Assembly (NCBI GenBank): GCA_028551475.1
Contig: CM052356.1
Span: 25,323,884-25,387,883, forward strand
Direction of reading: 5' to 3'
Length of the DNA: 64,000 bases
From: Casuarina equisetifolia
Taxonomy: Eukaryota > Streptophyta > Magnoliopsida > Fagales > Casuarinaceae
Under the pieces are notes generated by a model, which did no database searches, was not told the DNA's origin, and was given only the letters and a program-made list of their open reading frames with translations. The position numbers were made by a program, and so were the translations under genes. Below are positions 1-14,053 of the stretch, one piece after another; position 1 is the stretch's first letter, and each line of letters begins with the position of its first letter.

Positions 1-999
1 CTCCAACCTTTTCCTCCTGTAGCATCATTGGTTAGCCCATCCTTCATTTGACATCTTTATCCATCTTTTTTACTAATATTATTTTTTTTGTCATTGTCTT
101 TTCTCCTATGTATGGCTTATACTCTTAGTAAAAGTCACCATTAACCCTACCTTACTACTAAATCTAAGTAGTCAACACCCATTTAGTTAGTTCATTTTGA
201 TTTATAATGTCCCTATCTTATTAAGTCTTTGAATGGCAATAAATACTATATTTATTTTATTGATGATTTTTCTTAATTCTCTTGACTCTATCACTTTTCC
301 AATCACTTCTAATTTTTAGATATTTTCACTGTCTTTCACAAATTTGTCAAGACCTAACTTTAGTGCAGGTTGTAGGTTATCTAGTGTGATGGGTTTCTAG
401 AGTTTCTCTCTTTTATTTTTTGTGCTTATTTCTAGCAACATGATATTCATTAACAACTATATTACTCTTATTCCTCATTCTAAAAAATGGGTTGTTGAAT
501 ATAAGCATTAACACATCTTTGAAACTAGCCTCACCCTTCTCACTCATGCCACTATCCCTACTCATTTTTTGGGAGCTTGCTTTTGACACAATTATTTTTT
601 CAATCAATAGGATGTTAACTTTAGTGCTTGACAACATTTCCCCATGGTAAGTTTTATTTCACCAAGCTTCATATGTCTCTTACTTATGTGTTTTTGGTTG
701 TATAGTGTTTTCTTATTTGTAGTTATATGCTCCTTATAAGCTCCTCTTGCATTCCTAAACGTATGTTTTCTTAAGCTATCTCTCTAGCTATCATGGCTAT
801 TGATGCTACTATCCCACCACTTAACAATTCTTCACTACCGACAATATAGTATTCCATAAGGGTGCCTTTTCCTTATCATAACTTGTCCCTTCCCTTTTCC
901 TCGTCACCTCTACCCATGGCTTTTCAAATACATCCTATCCTTCCTTTTACTTTTCCCACCTCTTACCTTTACCATCAGCACCATTACTCGCTACCTCTC

Positions 1000-2255
1000 T
1001 GATAACTCTATTTTTATAGAGTTATTTTATCTATTTTTTAGGCAATAAATAATACAATGCTTATGAGAAAATATTTGAACTCCTTTTATTTATTTAAATT
1101 TGTCTTGTTTTTGTAGCACAAGGAGGCAAGGAGAAAATGAATGAACATGGAGAACCTGATGCTTATTGTGTGGCAAAATTGTAATATCAAGATCAAGAGA
1201 GTCAAGATGGGCTTGGGCTTTGGATAATTGTTATTGGATTTTCTATTTAAATAGAAAACCTAGTCATGTTAGGAATTCAAGTCTCAATTAATTTAGGAGT
1301 TCAAAACCCAATTATTTTAGGTCTCTAAAACCCAATTGTTTTAGGTCTCTAAAACCCAATTCTACTAGGATAGGAGATAGGTCTAAACCTAAACCCTATT
1401 TAAGAGAAGAGAAGAGGCAAAAGAAAAAAGGAGGAAATTGAGCACAGCTCAAGAAAGAAGCTAAGAATTCAAGGTTTTCTTGAAGAGAAGACAAAAAGGG
1501 TGACAAACTTCTTGTTCTTAGATTCAAGATGCCTTCTTTATTTCTTATTACCATTCTTCCTCATTATTTCTTTATGTTTTAGTTTATTTTTGTTAGAGCT
1601 ACGATGTAACCTAATTATGATGGTATGAATCTTATGATTATTATGTTTTGCAAGATATTTTATTTATGTGAAATTACATATTACGAAGTTTAATGCTTTT
1701 AGGTGATTAACTACCACTTAGATGACTTGATTTGCATGTTAAAGACCGACAGGAAATAGCATGCAGTTGCTTCTTGTAATATGTAACCATAAATTAAATA
1801 TGGATAGACATATACCATATTGTTTGTGTGGCTTTTGGTGTAAACTAGGAATATTCATAGATCCTAATGCATTTGGTTTGTTTCAATTCACATATAGAGA
1901 TATAGTGAATTAATGAACTAAATAGGTTTGCTATACCTAGACATAGGATAGTAAATAAATTAGGAAATTCTGCCATCACATAGATATTATCTCTCTTGCA
2001 AGCATAAATAATCAATATTAGTACCTAGTAATTATGGTGAAGTCATATGCTCTAACATATTTCTTTTATTAAGTTTTCTTAGACTTAGTTAGTTAATCTA
2101 TCATCCATCAATTTGGTTTACTAGATAAATTCTAGGAGTTATTCACCGTTAGTAATTAGTTGGTTTAGTAATCACCAATCTCTGTGGGACGATATCTTTC
2201 TTATCATTATATTACTTGTTCGACATGTTCACTTGCATTTAGATTTCACCGAACA
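1000..2255 (+). mobile_element. Solo LTR, family I, copy 1
   Basis: A 1256-bp sequence begins TGATAACTCT and ends ACCGAACA, with TG...CA ends, flanked by a perfect 5-bp target duplication ctctc (995-999 and 2256-2260). No internal domain, primer site or second LTR adjoins it, so it is a solo LTR. Related copies lie at 14054-15305 and, inverted, at 43594-44891. The 3' end contains a 'ctgtgggacgatat' stretch of the sort seen near the ends of Athila/Tat-type Gypsy LTRs; that family call is only an inference. It is inserted in the older Copia element. Confidence 0.85.
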
Positions 2256-3966
2256 CTCTCCCCTTTCTACTTCCCCTTCTTGGATCCTTTTGCATTCAAC
2301 CTATAGCTCTCCTTCCATCTCCCCTAATACATCCTTCCCCGACCCACCTCCTTATCTTGTGACCCACCTTCAAGACAACACAATCCTTTATCACACTTTT
2401 ACTAGGGACCATACCTTTGCCTTCATGGCCTTTTCTACCCATTCTCCTTTAACTTATCTACTTTACCTAGGCCATTTATGACCCTTACTAGCAAGAAGTC
2501 ATGGTCATTAAGTACACTGCCTGATCCTTAATGGCATTTAAGCTTTAGTTCCTTTCCCTACCTACACACGACCCATGACCATAAATGGGTCTAAAAGGTT
2601 AAGCTATGTGCAAATAGTTCCCTCAAATGTAATAAGGCTCACCTTATTGTGAAGGGCTTTCACCAACAAGAAGACATTAATTTCACTAACATGTTTAGTC
2701 CTGCAGTTAAACTTGTCATAGCTCACATGATCATCTCCCTTGCCTACTCCAAGGGCTAGCTCATCTACCAACTTGATGTCTCCAATGCCTTTATACACGA
2801 TCATTTCTTTGAGGTTATCTACATGGTGCAGCCTTTAGGGTTTATAGATCTTGCTCATTGTTCTCATGTTTATGGACTTTATTACTTTTTCTACGAGTTG
2901 AAGTAAGCATTGCGTGCTTGCTATTAACATCTTAGTATGTTCCTCACTTTTATTAGATTTATCATCTCTACTATAAATACCTCATTGTTCATGCTATAAC
3001 ACTCCTTGATACAATATTGTCTTACTAGTTTGTGGATGATATTACTCTTATTAGCTGTCTATAAGCCCTTTTCTCTAAACTACTCTAGGTTTTCCAACAT
3101 AAGTTTGCCTTTAAGGATCTTAATTTTTTTCATTATTTCCTTAGCATCGACAACCAACACACCTTGATTGGTATTCTTTTTCATTAGGCCAAGTTCAAAC
3201 ATGATATCCTTACCCAAGCTAAGAGGACTAATGCCAAGATTGTATCCACTCCTTGTACCACTAACAAGCTTCTCTTTCTAGAATGGTGACCCTTTTGAAG
3301 ATTTTGGCCTCTACCATAGCATTATAAGTGCCTTGCACTGTCATACTCTCATATAATTAGACATTTCTTATGCCATTAACATTGTCTGCCAATTTCTTCA
3401 GTGCCTAACCACTACACACTAGCAAGCTATCAAGTGCTTCCTCCACTATCTAGCTACGACACCATGTCTTGGCTTTTTACTCATGCAGAATCCCTCCATT
3501 GCCTTACATGCTTTTTTTAATGCAGTATAAGTTAGTGATCATGATGATCATCATTCTATTAGTGGCTTTTGTATATTCCTTGGCTATAACCTCATCTCCT
3601 AGAGCTCTCTCAAGCAACGCACTATTGCTTATTATAACACTAAAGTTGAATACAAGTCCCTTGTTGACACCATTGCTAATCTTATGTAGATTAGTACCTT
3701 CTTTAGGATCTTTAGGCCTTCCCTTCCAATCTTTTAGTACTATGTTGCGACAACTTGTCAGCCCTTTACTAGATAGCTAATTCGGTGTTTTATACTTGCA
3801 CCAAACTCATTAAGATTGACTTTCACTTTGTATAGGGACACTTTACCTATGGTCAACTTTATCTCTACTATAGACCAACCAACTAACATTTTTACCAAAG
3901 GTCTCGCTTTTATGCACTTTTTGCTCCAAGCTTACAATTCATTCTACCCTTCAACTTGCAGGGGCA

Positions 3967-4814
<848 letters not shown>

Positions 4815-5744
4815 GATATCTTTTAATATTTTTTAACATGGTATTAGAGTTTGTTGGCCTGATATATATTTTAGGTTTTTCTCTTCACACCCCAAGTGTT
4901 CATGTTGATAGTATGGATTGTCCTACATTGTATTCAATGGTGAAATAGTAAGGACTCCAACTATAAAGTTTGAGATTCAATACCCTACATGCAAAAGCCT
5001 TTTATCTTAAAAATATCTTAATATTTCTTAACAAATTCTATGCTATATTTTTGTTTAAGTGTTTGAGATTAATAGTTAGGGTGTACATACCTGTCTAGTG
5101 GAAGCGCTAGAACAGTCCATACGATCTTTGATCTTTTCTTAGCCTGTTCATTTTTCAGGGGCATAGTTATGTTATTCTAAACCAAACTTAAGGCACCCAA
5201 AATTGATAACGTAAACAATTGCAAACGAGAAACGGGAGCCAATTAAACGCTTGGGCACCCATGCGTCCCAGATGCCAAAGGCCAGCACCATTCGTTTAAT
5301 TCGTGCCGGACTGATGAAACGTCTCCAAAATACTTGATAGCCCACGTCCCACACCCACTAAGCTTTTGCTCCCTTAAAAAATGATCTTCCTTAAATGAAT
5401 CCAACTAACTCAGTGAAAGTATGACGCAACAACCATATATAACTCCTTTAAGCAGTAAACCTCTCTTTAAAACCTTGGTACGCCCCTCGTTAAGCACGAA
5501 TCAGGGGGAAATGTAAAAGCCTGCCTAGAGAAACGTAGGTAATGACGTGCGATATAGCACCAACATGAACTCTTACATTAAATACTTCGCACTCGCCAAC
5601 GAAAGTTTCTCACAGCCTTCTGTTCCCTCTCTCCCTTTTCTCCTCTTTATTTGAAGCAGAACTACATAAGAGCAGTTCTCTTCCACACTTTTCTTTTCCG
5701 TTTTGTCTAGGTTAGCAAACAAACAAGGAACTCATTACAGCTAC
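4815..5744. other. Intergenic, upstream of WAT1-like gene
   Basis: No convincing gene is present. A TATATAA motif lies at about 5437-5443 on the plus strand, some 300 bp before the WAT1 start codon, and could be its promoter. A PBS-like string near 4846 hints at further LTR debris but is not supported by LTR ends. Confidence 0.35.
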
Positions 5745-7844
5745 ATGTTGGAACGCATCTGCAATGTATTGCATGGGCTGAAGCCCGTTATGTTAATGGT
5801 GGTGGTTCAGTGTGTATATGTTGGAGTCAATGTGTTCTACAAACTTGCAGCAAATGATAGAATGAGCTTGAGAATTATTGTTGCCTATCGCTTCATTTTC
5901 GCATCTGCTTTTGTTGTTCCTCTCGCACTGGTCATTGAGAGGTATATTGACTCCTCCACATGTTTGTTTAAGCTCGGTTTTTGAGACTCGCCTTCAACAA
6001 AGCCATGCATGGCAAGTAATCACTTTCTCAAAAGCCAGCAACATGTTCGTTGTAGCTTCCAAGTGTTTGCCTGATAACTTTCTTATTTCTGTCGCCATTA
6101 CAAAAGCTTTTGCGTGTTGCTTTTGGCAGGAAAGGCAGGCCAAAGTTGACTTGGGGTGTACTCTACCAAGCATTTCTATGTGGGCTATTTGGGTAAATTG
6201 CATGAATTTTCTTTATATTGGTTCTCCGATCAATGGTCAGCAATATAAGTGTTGTACTAATAACACACTCATTGCAGTGGAACACTATTTCAAAACCTTT
6301 ATATCCAGAGCTTAGCCCTCACATCAGCAACATTTGCTTCAGCCATGTTTAACCTAATATCTGCTGTCACCTTCATCCTCGCAGTTTTGTTCAGGTACCT
6401 TTCTCCACAGAAAATTCCCAAAAATTACATAAAGAAAAACACCATTTTTCTCTTTTTGTTGTTCAGAGGAAATAAGTTGCTTTCTCTGTAATATGTCACA
6501 ATGCATATTCACTGCGAAAATCTTGCACTTACATCTTGATTTCGATTTTTTAATAGGCTGGAGGGGCTGAATCTGGGGACAGCAGGGGGAAAGTGCAAAG
6601 TATTGGGAACATCCATTGGAACAGGTGGCGCGTTACTGCTTACTTTTTATAAAGGCAAAGAAATTAATCTATGGTCTATACAGTTAAACCTTTTGCGAAA
6701 CAGCCGACATCAAGGTGAACAGTTTCCATCCCCACTTGGAGAAAATCGCCTTTTGGGTTGTTTCTTCGCCTTAGGTAGTTGCTTCTCCTGTGCGCTTTGG
6801 TTGATCATTCAGGTGATTACATAAATATTGTTCTTCTTTATCATTCCTTTTTTTTTTTTTTTTAACTGAATCATTGGTAAAACAGGCGAAAATGAGTCAG
6901 AAATATCCGTGCCATTTCTCAAGCACAGCTCTAACGTGTGTGATGGGAGCAATCCAATCTTCTGTTTTCGCCTTATGCATGGATAGGGACATGAGTCGGT
7001 GGAAGTTGGGCTGGGATATTAGGCTTCTTACAGTTTCTTATTCGGTAATCTTTTGATGTTCTATACGCTGGACTTTCGTCGACGAGAAAAAAGTCAGTAT
7101 TTATGGTTTCTGATTTGAAGTTATGTCGATCTACGTTTTAGGGAATTGTGGGTTCCGGACTCGTGTTGATCTTCATTGCGTGGTGCGTACATCTGAGAGG
7201 CCCTTTATTTGTCTCCGTCTTCAGCCCTCTACTGCTGGTTTTAGTTGCCATCACCGGGTCTTTGGTACTGAACGAAAAGCTGCACCTAGGAAGGTAGGGC
7301 TACTAAGCTACATTTTGACTCGACTATTACCTTTATGTATTCAGCTCGAAGTGGTATAACCAATGTTTTCCTTTAGTCAAGTATCACAAATAAATAAATA
7401 AGTGAATAAAGATATATGACACCCATGTTGCCAAAACATTTAGCTTCTTCAGATTCTGTCATAGTGGCATATATAGCCTTTTCTTTTCTTCGTCTTTTTA
7501 GTTTGACATCAATTTTTGTCTTCTTTGAATACAGCATATTAGGAGCCTTTTTGATTGTTTTTGGGTTATACCTTGTGCTTTGGGGTAAGAGGAAAGAGAT
7601 GAAGAAGATAACTCAACTAGCACCCTCAAATTTCTGCCAAGAGCCTGAGTTGAGCGATATTGTCATCGCTTCTCCGTCAGAAGCAAACAACAACAACAAC
7701 GTTTCTGCAAGTGATAAACCTGATTGCCTGACCTCTAATGTCCCAGCGCATGGCAACCAAGGGACAAAGGAGCCTGAAGAGAAGGAAGAAAATGGATTTG
7801 AATCTACAAGATTTTTTAAGATAACATTTTGTTTGAGTTCCTAA
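5745..7844 (+). CDS. WAT1-related / MtN21 EamA-type transporter, 7 exons
   Basis: Predicted exons are 5745-5941, 6130-6192, 6278-6394, 6557-6812, 6886-7044, 7142-7293 and 7535-7844. All have GT-AG borders and the frame stays open, giving 417 aa. The family has about ten transmembrane helices in two EamA repeats; members such as WAT1 move auxin or other small solutes across tonoplast or plasma membrane. Family motifs seen include GLKPV near the start, YAGVN-like 'YVGVNVFYKLA', 'MSLRIIVAYRFIFA', 'LTSATFASAMFNL' and, late, 'GPLFVSVFSPL' followed by the LNEKLHLG signature. The hydrophilic C-terminal tail, from about residue 333, holds five consecutive Asn (366-370, AAC repeat). The start chosen is the first ATG, giving the usual MLERICNVLHGLKPV-type N-terminus. 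The substrate cannot be told from sequence. A same-strand 3' flank duplicate lies at 52411-55080, but no second gene copy accompanies it. Confidence 0.88.
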
Positions 7845-7856
7845 AAGTAAAGACAG

Positions 7857-10130
7857 TGTTGTCAATGCTTACCATTTGTCATCTTAACATTTGTCACCTC
7901 CAGAAGTTTTTTCTTTGCTTCTTTCATTTTCTCACACTAACATTGCTTGTTAGTGTAGCAAAATGTAAAATATTTGTAATAACAACAAACTATAAATATT
8001 TTATTCAAGTGTAAACATATTTCAAAAAGAAAGGCTTCTACTCCAATAGCTTAATCTTTAATTCTATTGATTTTATTTTTCATTTTAAGCAAATTATCAT
8101 TTGAATGCCTTTTTTTTTAAATAAACATACACACCCATGTATGCATGATGTCAAACTTAAGACCAAGAAGTCTTAAATAGTAATTGCCCCCAATTGAGTC
8201 AACGCTTGTCAACAATTGAATGCTAACTTTGCTTTGTAACTTTTTACTTTTGACTAAGTAATAAGTGATTTGGAGGTTTGTTCAAATTGTAAGAGAAGAT
8301 ATTATTGAACTCTTAAAGACTCTTTGTAGAGAAAATCTCTCATATGAACATTTATTTAAGTTATTAATTCTTTACTCTAGATTATTGTTATTAATTTTAT
8401 AGAAAAGAATTATTATAAAGCAAAAGACAAAAAAAAAAAAAAGATCACCTAATATGTTACCTTTTTTTATTGTTTTGGTTACTATATTTAGATAATTACT
8501 TTTACATGATTCCCTCAAGTGGAGGTATAATTGAGTCGTGAGTGAAGTCTAGAGTTAGTTCTTTAGACTCACTTCCATAAAAAATAAAAATAAATAAAAA
8601 AGTATTAGCCCAGTAAAGTGTTCAAGTTTGATTAAACCAAAATTGCTGAGATTATCTCTGGCTTGATCTTGACTCAAAGCGAACCAATCAGTCTGATCTC
8701 AAAGCACTACTACAAGTCAAGCGAATTATAAACTTCTTTTGTTTTTCCTCCTAAAACACCACTCGAACTTTGTTAGTTTTGAAAGAACCAGTTAAGGAGG
8801 TAGGAAGAGAGAAATAAATATTAAAAAACTGACCCCAGATTAGTAAACAATAAGATACCCTTTCGATTTTTTTAAAAAAAAAAGAAGAAGAAACTAGGGT
8901 GGTAAAAAATTAACCCTACGAAAGTCTAGCAAGCATAAGCACTACATAACAAAAAGACCGGGAGGAGAGACAAATAAAAGTCACGCAATCTGGACTTAAA
9001 GTACTTGTTGGAAGAAAGTAGGCAAAAGATAACATAAACCATCATGTCCAACTTACTATAAAAGGGGATTTCGAAAGACTCTTAAGAAAAGTATCTCTTA
9101 AAAAAAGATGTTATAATTTGCTCCCAGGCTGCTGCCTGATTTTCATTAAATCTTCGTAGGTTAGGTATTACAAAAGCCAGCCTTGCGACAAAGTCCCTAG
9201 TTGTACTTTTTTAGAAAATATGTCCTCTAAAGAGGCTCTTTTACAGGATCAAAATACCAATCATGCAGAAATCGAAGTGAGTTTCATCAAACATACAAAA
9301 TAGGTCACAAAACCATACCATTTTTCTCCATTTCTTAAGCTGCTAGTTACCACTAAGTCTTCCATTCTATTCTATCTAGATACTAGCTCGATCAGGCAGC
9401 TGAAAACTGCTGCTTAGATGGAGGAAAAAGGCGGCAGGGTGCTGTGTAGAGTGCTCTCTCAACCTACGTGATAGACAGCTCATGTGTAAGTGTCATCCGT
9501 GTGAAAGGCAACTCATAAGAGTGCCGTCCCATCTATTCTTCTCTTGGGAGAAGATGTCCATTTATGTTTCACGAGAGAGAGGAGCAAGTGACGTGGCAAA
9601 ATGCCCTATAAGGCATCTTCCATAGATAAACACATTAAAAGATAATTGATACCACTGCCTCCAAATTTCTTCATACAACAAGTTTAGTGTATATACATGA
9701 AGAGCTAGAAGGGAGACTTAACCTATTAGTAATGGTGTCCATACATATAGCCTCACTTATCAAAGTCCATAAGATGAATGAAAACCCACACTAGCCAATA
9801 CCATATATGCAATAAAGGTAAAATGTGTAAAATTTTTGTACAATTAAAATGGACCAAAAGAATCACATTAGTTTGCCATGGTAAGGAAGATTAGTTTATG
9901 CACTATTGATATAAGTCCACATTACATGAACTCATATAATGAGCTAATGTAGTTCACTTATGTAGTGGAAAATATCACCAGGTTTTTGCTTCTATGTTTT
10001 ATAAGTAAAAAGATTACCTCTAGCATTTGTGGTCAAAATTAGACACTTACCTATCAAAGTCATCATCAGTCCATATAGCTTACGTAAAAAACAATGTTTC
10101 AACCCTTAGAGAGTATGAACACAAGCCTAG
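7857..10130 (+). repeat. Segmental duplication, copy A (3' flank of WAT1 gene)
   Basis: It starts 13 bp after the WAT1 stop codon and matches 52411-55080 in the same orientation over most of its length. Shared blocks include the 'cttaacatttgtcacctcca' region, the TTAGTGTAGCAAAATG block, and the 'gtggaaaatatcacca' region close to the right end. Copy A has about 740 bp (around 9213-9955) and about 100 bp (around 8830-8930) that copy B lacks. Copy B has two solo LTRs that copy A lacks. No gene was recognised inside. Confidence 0.8.
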
Positions 10131-10154
10131 CAAGGAATGCCATACAACCCGTGA

Positions 10155-10930
10155 GTTAAAACAATATTGTAGAAATTTGTATATAAAATAACAAGATGAA
10201 AATAAAAAGAGTTTGAAGAACAAAGTGAAAAGCAATGAGAGAATTGTACAATTTAATGATTTTGAAGTATAATTGGTTGGCTTATTTACAGTGACCAAAA
10301 GATTATCAAAATTTTCTTTTAAAACTGTCTTGCCTTTTAACATTTGTAACCAACAGTCTATTGACATTTTGTAACCAACTAGAGAAATTACTACTTTGTC
10401 CTTATTCATTTGATTCTTATTTTAACATCCTTGCAAGCTAATGAATCAATATGAAATATAAAATTGCTTGAAGTGTAAGTTGAAGGGTCTTGAATCTCAT
10501 AGTGGAGAGGCCTTTGGTGAAAATATTTACTAGTTGATTGATAAAAGAAATAAAATAAATATTTAACTTCTTGGATTTGACTAGTACTTAGATGAAGTAG
10601 AAATCAATCATGACATGCTTCACCTTTATATGAAAGATAGGATTCTAAGTGATATACAAAGCAAACTAGTTGTCATACCAAATAAACAAAAGGTAAGGTA
10701 AAGACACATAAAGATTATGTAATAATGTTTCTATCCATATTAATTTGGCAGTAGTTTCTACAAGGCTTTTGAATTCTACTTCTTTACTTAAGCAAGCAAT
10801 AGTTGTTCTTATTTAAAATTAGACTTACTCTCCCTTAATGTATGAGGAATTTTAAAACAAAGAGGGGTACCTAGTATAAATTTATCCCTTTTTTAACAAC
10901 ATCAAAAAATAAGGAAAGATGTGAGGAATA
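10155..10930 (-). mobile_element. Copia remnant (LTR-like repeat plus RNase H end)
   Basis: 10155-10432 matches 28330-28633 in the same orientation. Read on the minus strand it starts TGTTAAAATAAGAAT, as an LTR would. To its right, about 10436-10930 on the minus strand resembles the decayed end of Copia pol (an 'IFTKGL'-like motif and RNase H). The order fits pol followed by 3' LTR on the minus strand. It is badly broken and old. The left LTR boundary is not resolved. Confidence 0.5.
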
Positions 10931-11049
10931 TACCTCATATTCATATGGCTTATGTACCTCAAGATGTATGGGTTTGAAGAAAGCTCCACTTTAAGAATAG
11001 TTCAATTTAACCAAAAAAACGAGTGAAATGTAAGAATAAATAACAATTT

Positions 11050-12356
11050 AATGCTTTCAAGAAATGTCAAATATTTTTTTTAGGGCTTATTGAACAAGAA
11101 AAGCTTTTAATACTAGATCACATTCCTTTCTCCGAAGGAAAACTCCCTATTAGGTAACTTGGTGTTCCTTTTATTACAAAAACGCTTACTTACACTAATT
11201 GTAAAGTTTTAATAGAGAAAATCATGACAAGAATTGATGGATGGGGAATGAGACATCTAAGCTATGTCAGACAATTATGATTGGCAAAATCAGTTCTTAC
11301 TTCTATCTGTACCTTTTGGATGCAAATGTTCCTTTTCCCAAAACATACCATTTATGAGATTGAGAAGAAGATTAAACACTTTTTCTGGGTAGGAAATTGA
11401 AAAGACCATAAAACTCATAAGGTTGCTTGGCAAGTTGTTTGTTCACCTAAAAAGGAAGGAGGTGTCGGACTACTAGACCTTAAAGTGTGGAATAAGGTTT
11501 TGTTAGAGCGGTCACTCTGGAATATCATCAATTATCCAAGTTCATCCTTATAGAGTAAGTGGATTCATAGTACTAAATGCAGGAGAACTTCAATTATGTA
11601 TCTTAACATCAAAGGAAATATGGCATGGAGTTAGAGAGGTCTTCTAAAGTTACTACAAACTTTCACCTCTACACTTTCCAAACCTTCTTATTGTTGTAAA
11701 GAAACATACAAGGAATTGGGTCAAGTGAATACTGAGGTGGAATGGTATAATTTGATATAGTTAGAAGGAATCAGCAAACATAACTTCATTAGTTGACTCA
11801 TATGTAAGGACAAACTTCCTACAGCAAAAGTGATTTCTCAATGATTCCCTTCAATTAATATGTATTGTAATTTCTGTGGCTCTCAATATGAAAGTAAACC
11901 ACACTTGTTTTTTCAATGTACTTGGACTAGCCAAATTTGGAGAAGTATTCTAGCACAACAAGGCCTTTGTAAGGACATCAATGATTGGAATTATGAATTG
12001 CAATGGATGATTAAGCAACTTAGGGAAAAGATTTGGCTGCAAAGCTTCTTAAACTTTCTTTCTTAGCATGTTTTTATTATATATGATTTGAATGTAATTG
12101 TAAATGTTTTCAAAGTAAGACTGTTGATATACCAATTTTGTTAGCTAGAATCAGAAAAGTAGTTCGTGGAAGAGCATCTCTATTTAGGAATATTAAACTC
12201 TCTCAAGCAAATGTTTTATTGTGTTATAGCTTGAGAATTCCAAATTCTATTTTCTCTTAGATGAATTGTAATGTTAGAGTATGCCCCTAAACTTTTGTAT
12301 TTCTTTATTCTTCGATAAATAAACTCACATATTCATAAAAATAAATAAATAAATAA
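11050..12356 (+). mobile_element. L1-type LINE tail, copy A (5'-truncated)
   Basis: The 3' part of plant L1 ORF2 is present. The reverse-transcriptase end (LPIRYLGVPF at about 11140, then a 'TRIDGWG...LSY' region and 'SVLTSICTFWM') is followed by a zf-RVT-like stretch with CNFCGSQYESKPHLFFQC at about 11865-11920. It ends in an A-rich tail of (aaat) units at about 12335-12356. The frame is interrupted by many stops and shifts. The same family occurs at 16840-28143, 30418-30840 (minus) and 47636-48620. The target duplication was not identified. Confidence 0.85.
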
Positions 12357-14053
12357 TGTACTCTTTGATTATTTATGACACAAATGGCATACATGTATGT
12401 TTAGGAAAATGTAAATAATGATCATACATAAGTTTATGAGTATTATTTCTTACCACAAATATTACCTTGTATTTCACCATAATATAAAAGCATGTTCATG
12501 TTGTTTTGATTGTGTGACAAGGATGTACACACATTTCAAACTTTCCATCATAGCTTACTTAGATGTTTTTCTAAGTGACACCACAGTCATTTCACATTAT
12601 GTATTAATATAAGAGATAAATAGTAATGCAAATGAGTATATACATCAATGTTCTAAAAGGAAATATTTAATTGTTAAAAAGATCTTGTAGTAGCCTAAAA
12701 ATATTTGACTAAATAATCAATTTATTTTCTAGTCAATTAGGTTTTAAAATCTTTAGAAAGAGTTAGTTTCTTTTTTGTAAACACAAAATAATATTATGTA
12801 GGTAAAATATTAGTCATGCATAAGATAACATTAATGTGATAAGATACATATATAGTCTTCCTTTATGATATTGTCATAAGGATGTAATAACTTAAACACA
12901 TTAGAATATTTGTCATGTAATCAAACAACATAACTTTTCAGTAAATTATCACTTTAATTGTTAGAAGACAACTAATATTCAAACTAATTACAGCATATGT
13001 TTTTCAAATTGGTAATTAATTAGTTTGATTTGACATTCATATAGAAATTAACCCACTCATGTCATATAAGCCAAGTGTTTAAAAGTAAGGCAACAAAATT
13101 TTTAAGCATTTATGGCCATATCATGAAAAATAATAGCTATTCAAAAAGTAGTTGATTTGATGAGCATGTTATCCCATATCAATGACACAATAATATCATA
13201 ACCAAATTAGTTAAAGATATATACATGAAATGAGCGACAAATTCGTTCGTGGTATGGTAATAAGATTATATCAATGATTACAAAACTATCCTTAAAATAC
13301 TAATATCATGATTAGGTATTAGGAATGGAGTTTCCACATTTTCTATTCATAAAAATTGCATCATGTCAAAAAATAAAAGCTTGTTGTTTGGTCTTATAGA
13401 AAAAGTCAAGGCTATCATATTTCAAAAAATGTACTCTCTTAGGTTTGTGACGTTGAAAACTTTAAAACTTATTTTCCTTAAAAAGAGATTGAGAGTTTTT
13501 AATGTATTCTTTTACTTCTAATTTGTGTTAGCTCAGATCATTGGAGGTCTTTGTATAGTTTTGTGGTTTTATGTAATTATGCATAAAAGTAGCAAGGGCA
13601 TAGTTATTATTGCACTTTTTTCCCTATATGTCCTACAATGACACCACCTTAAAGGTGAGCTATCATTGGATGCATTAGGAATCATAGGCCAAGGATGATT
13701 TAGAACCTATTGGTATGTGCTCAAAATGGTGTTGCATGGGTCTATTGGAGGAAAAGGATTGTCTTTAGGAGACTAATATTTAGTAGGTTGAGTAGTAGAG
13801 AATGGCAGCACAAAAGGAATTGATATTCATTAAAAATTAAGTTTCTACAGCAAACATTTGTTTTGTTTTTGGATAAAAGCAACGATAGCTTTTATAGTCC
13901 ATTGAAAATCAAGGGAATACACAAGGAGTAGAAAAATTTTGTAATTTATGTTTTGTATATGGGCATAGATTTGGATAAACTAAGCAAACAAACACTTTGA
14001 GGTGTAAAGTAGTCTTTCCTATGGAACTTTTTTTTTTAAAGACTAGTTGAGAG
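12357..14053. other. AT-rich sequence, no feature seen
   Basis: It contains no open frame with recognisable homology and no clear LTR or terminal-repeat boundary. It could hold decayed repeats. Confidence 0.5.

Noticed and set aside
4837-4870. String 'ttaacatggtattagagtt' resembling an LTR end plus primer-binding site
   Set aside because: No LTR start, target duplication or gag follows, so an element could not be supported.
5878-6315. 145-aa open frame in the WAT1 gene
   Set aside because: It runs through exon and intron in a different frame; the spliced seven-exon model explains the locus better.
9213-9955. Segment present in duplication copy A but not B, considered as an inserted element
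   Set aside because: No terminal repeats or target duplication were found; deletion from copy B is as likely.
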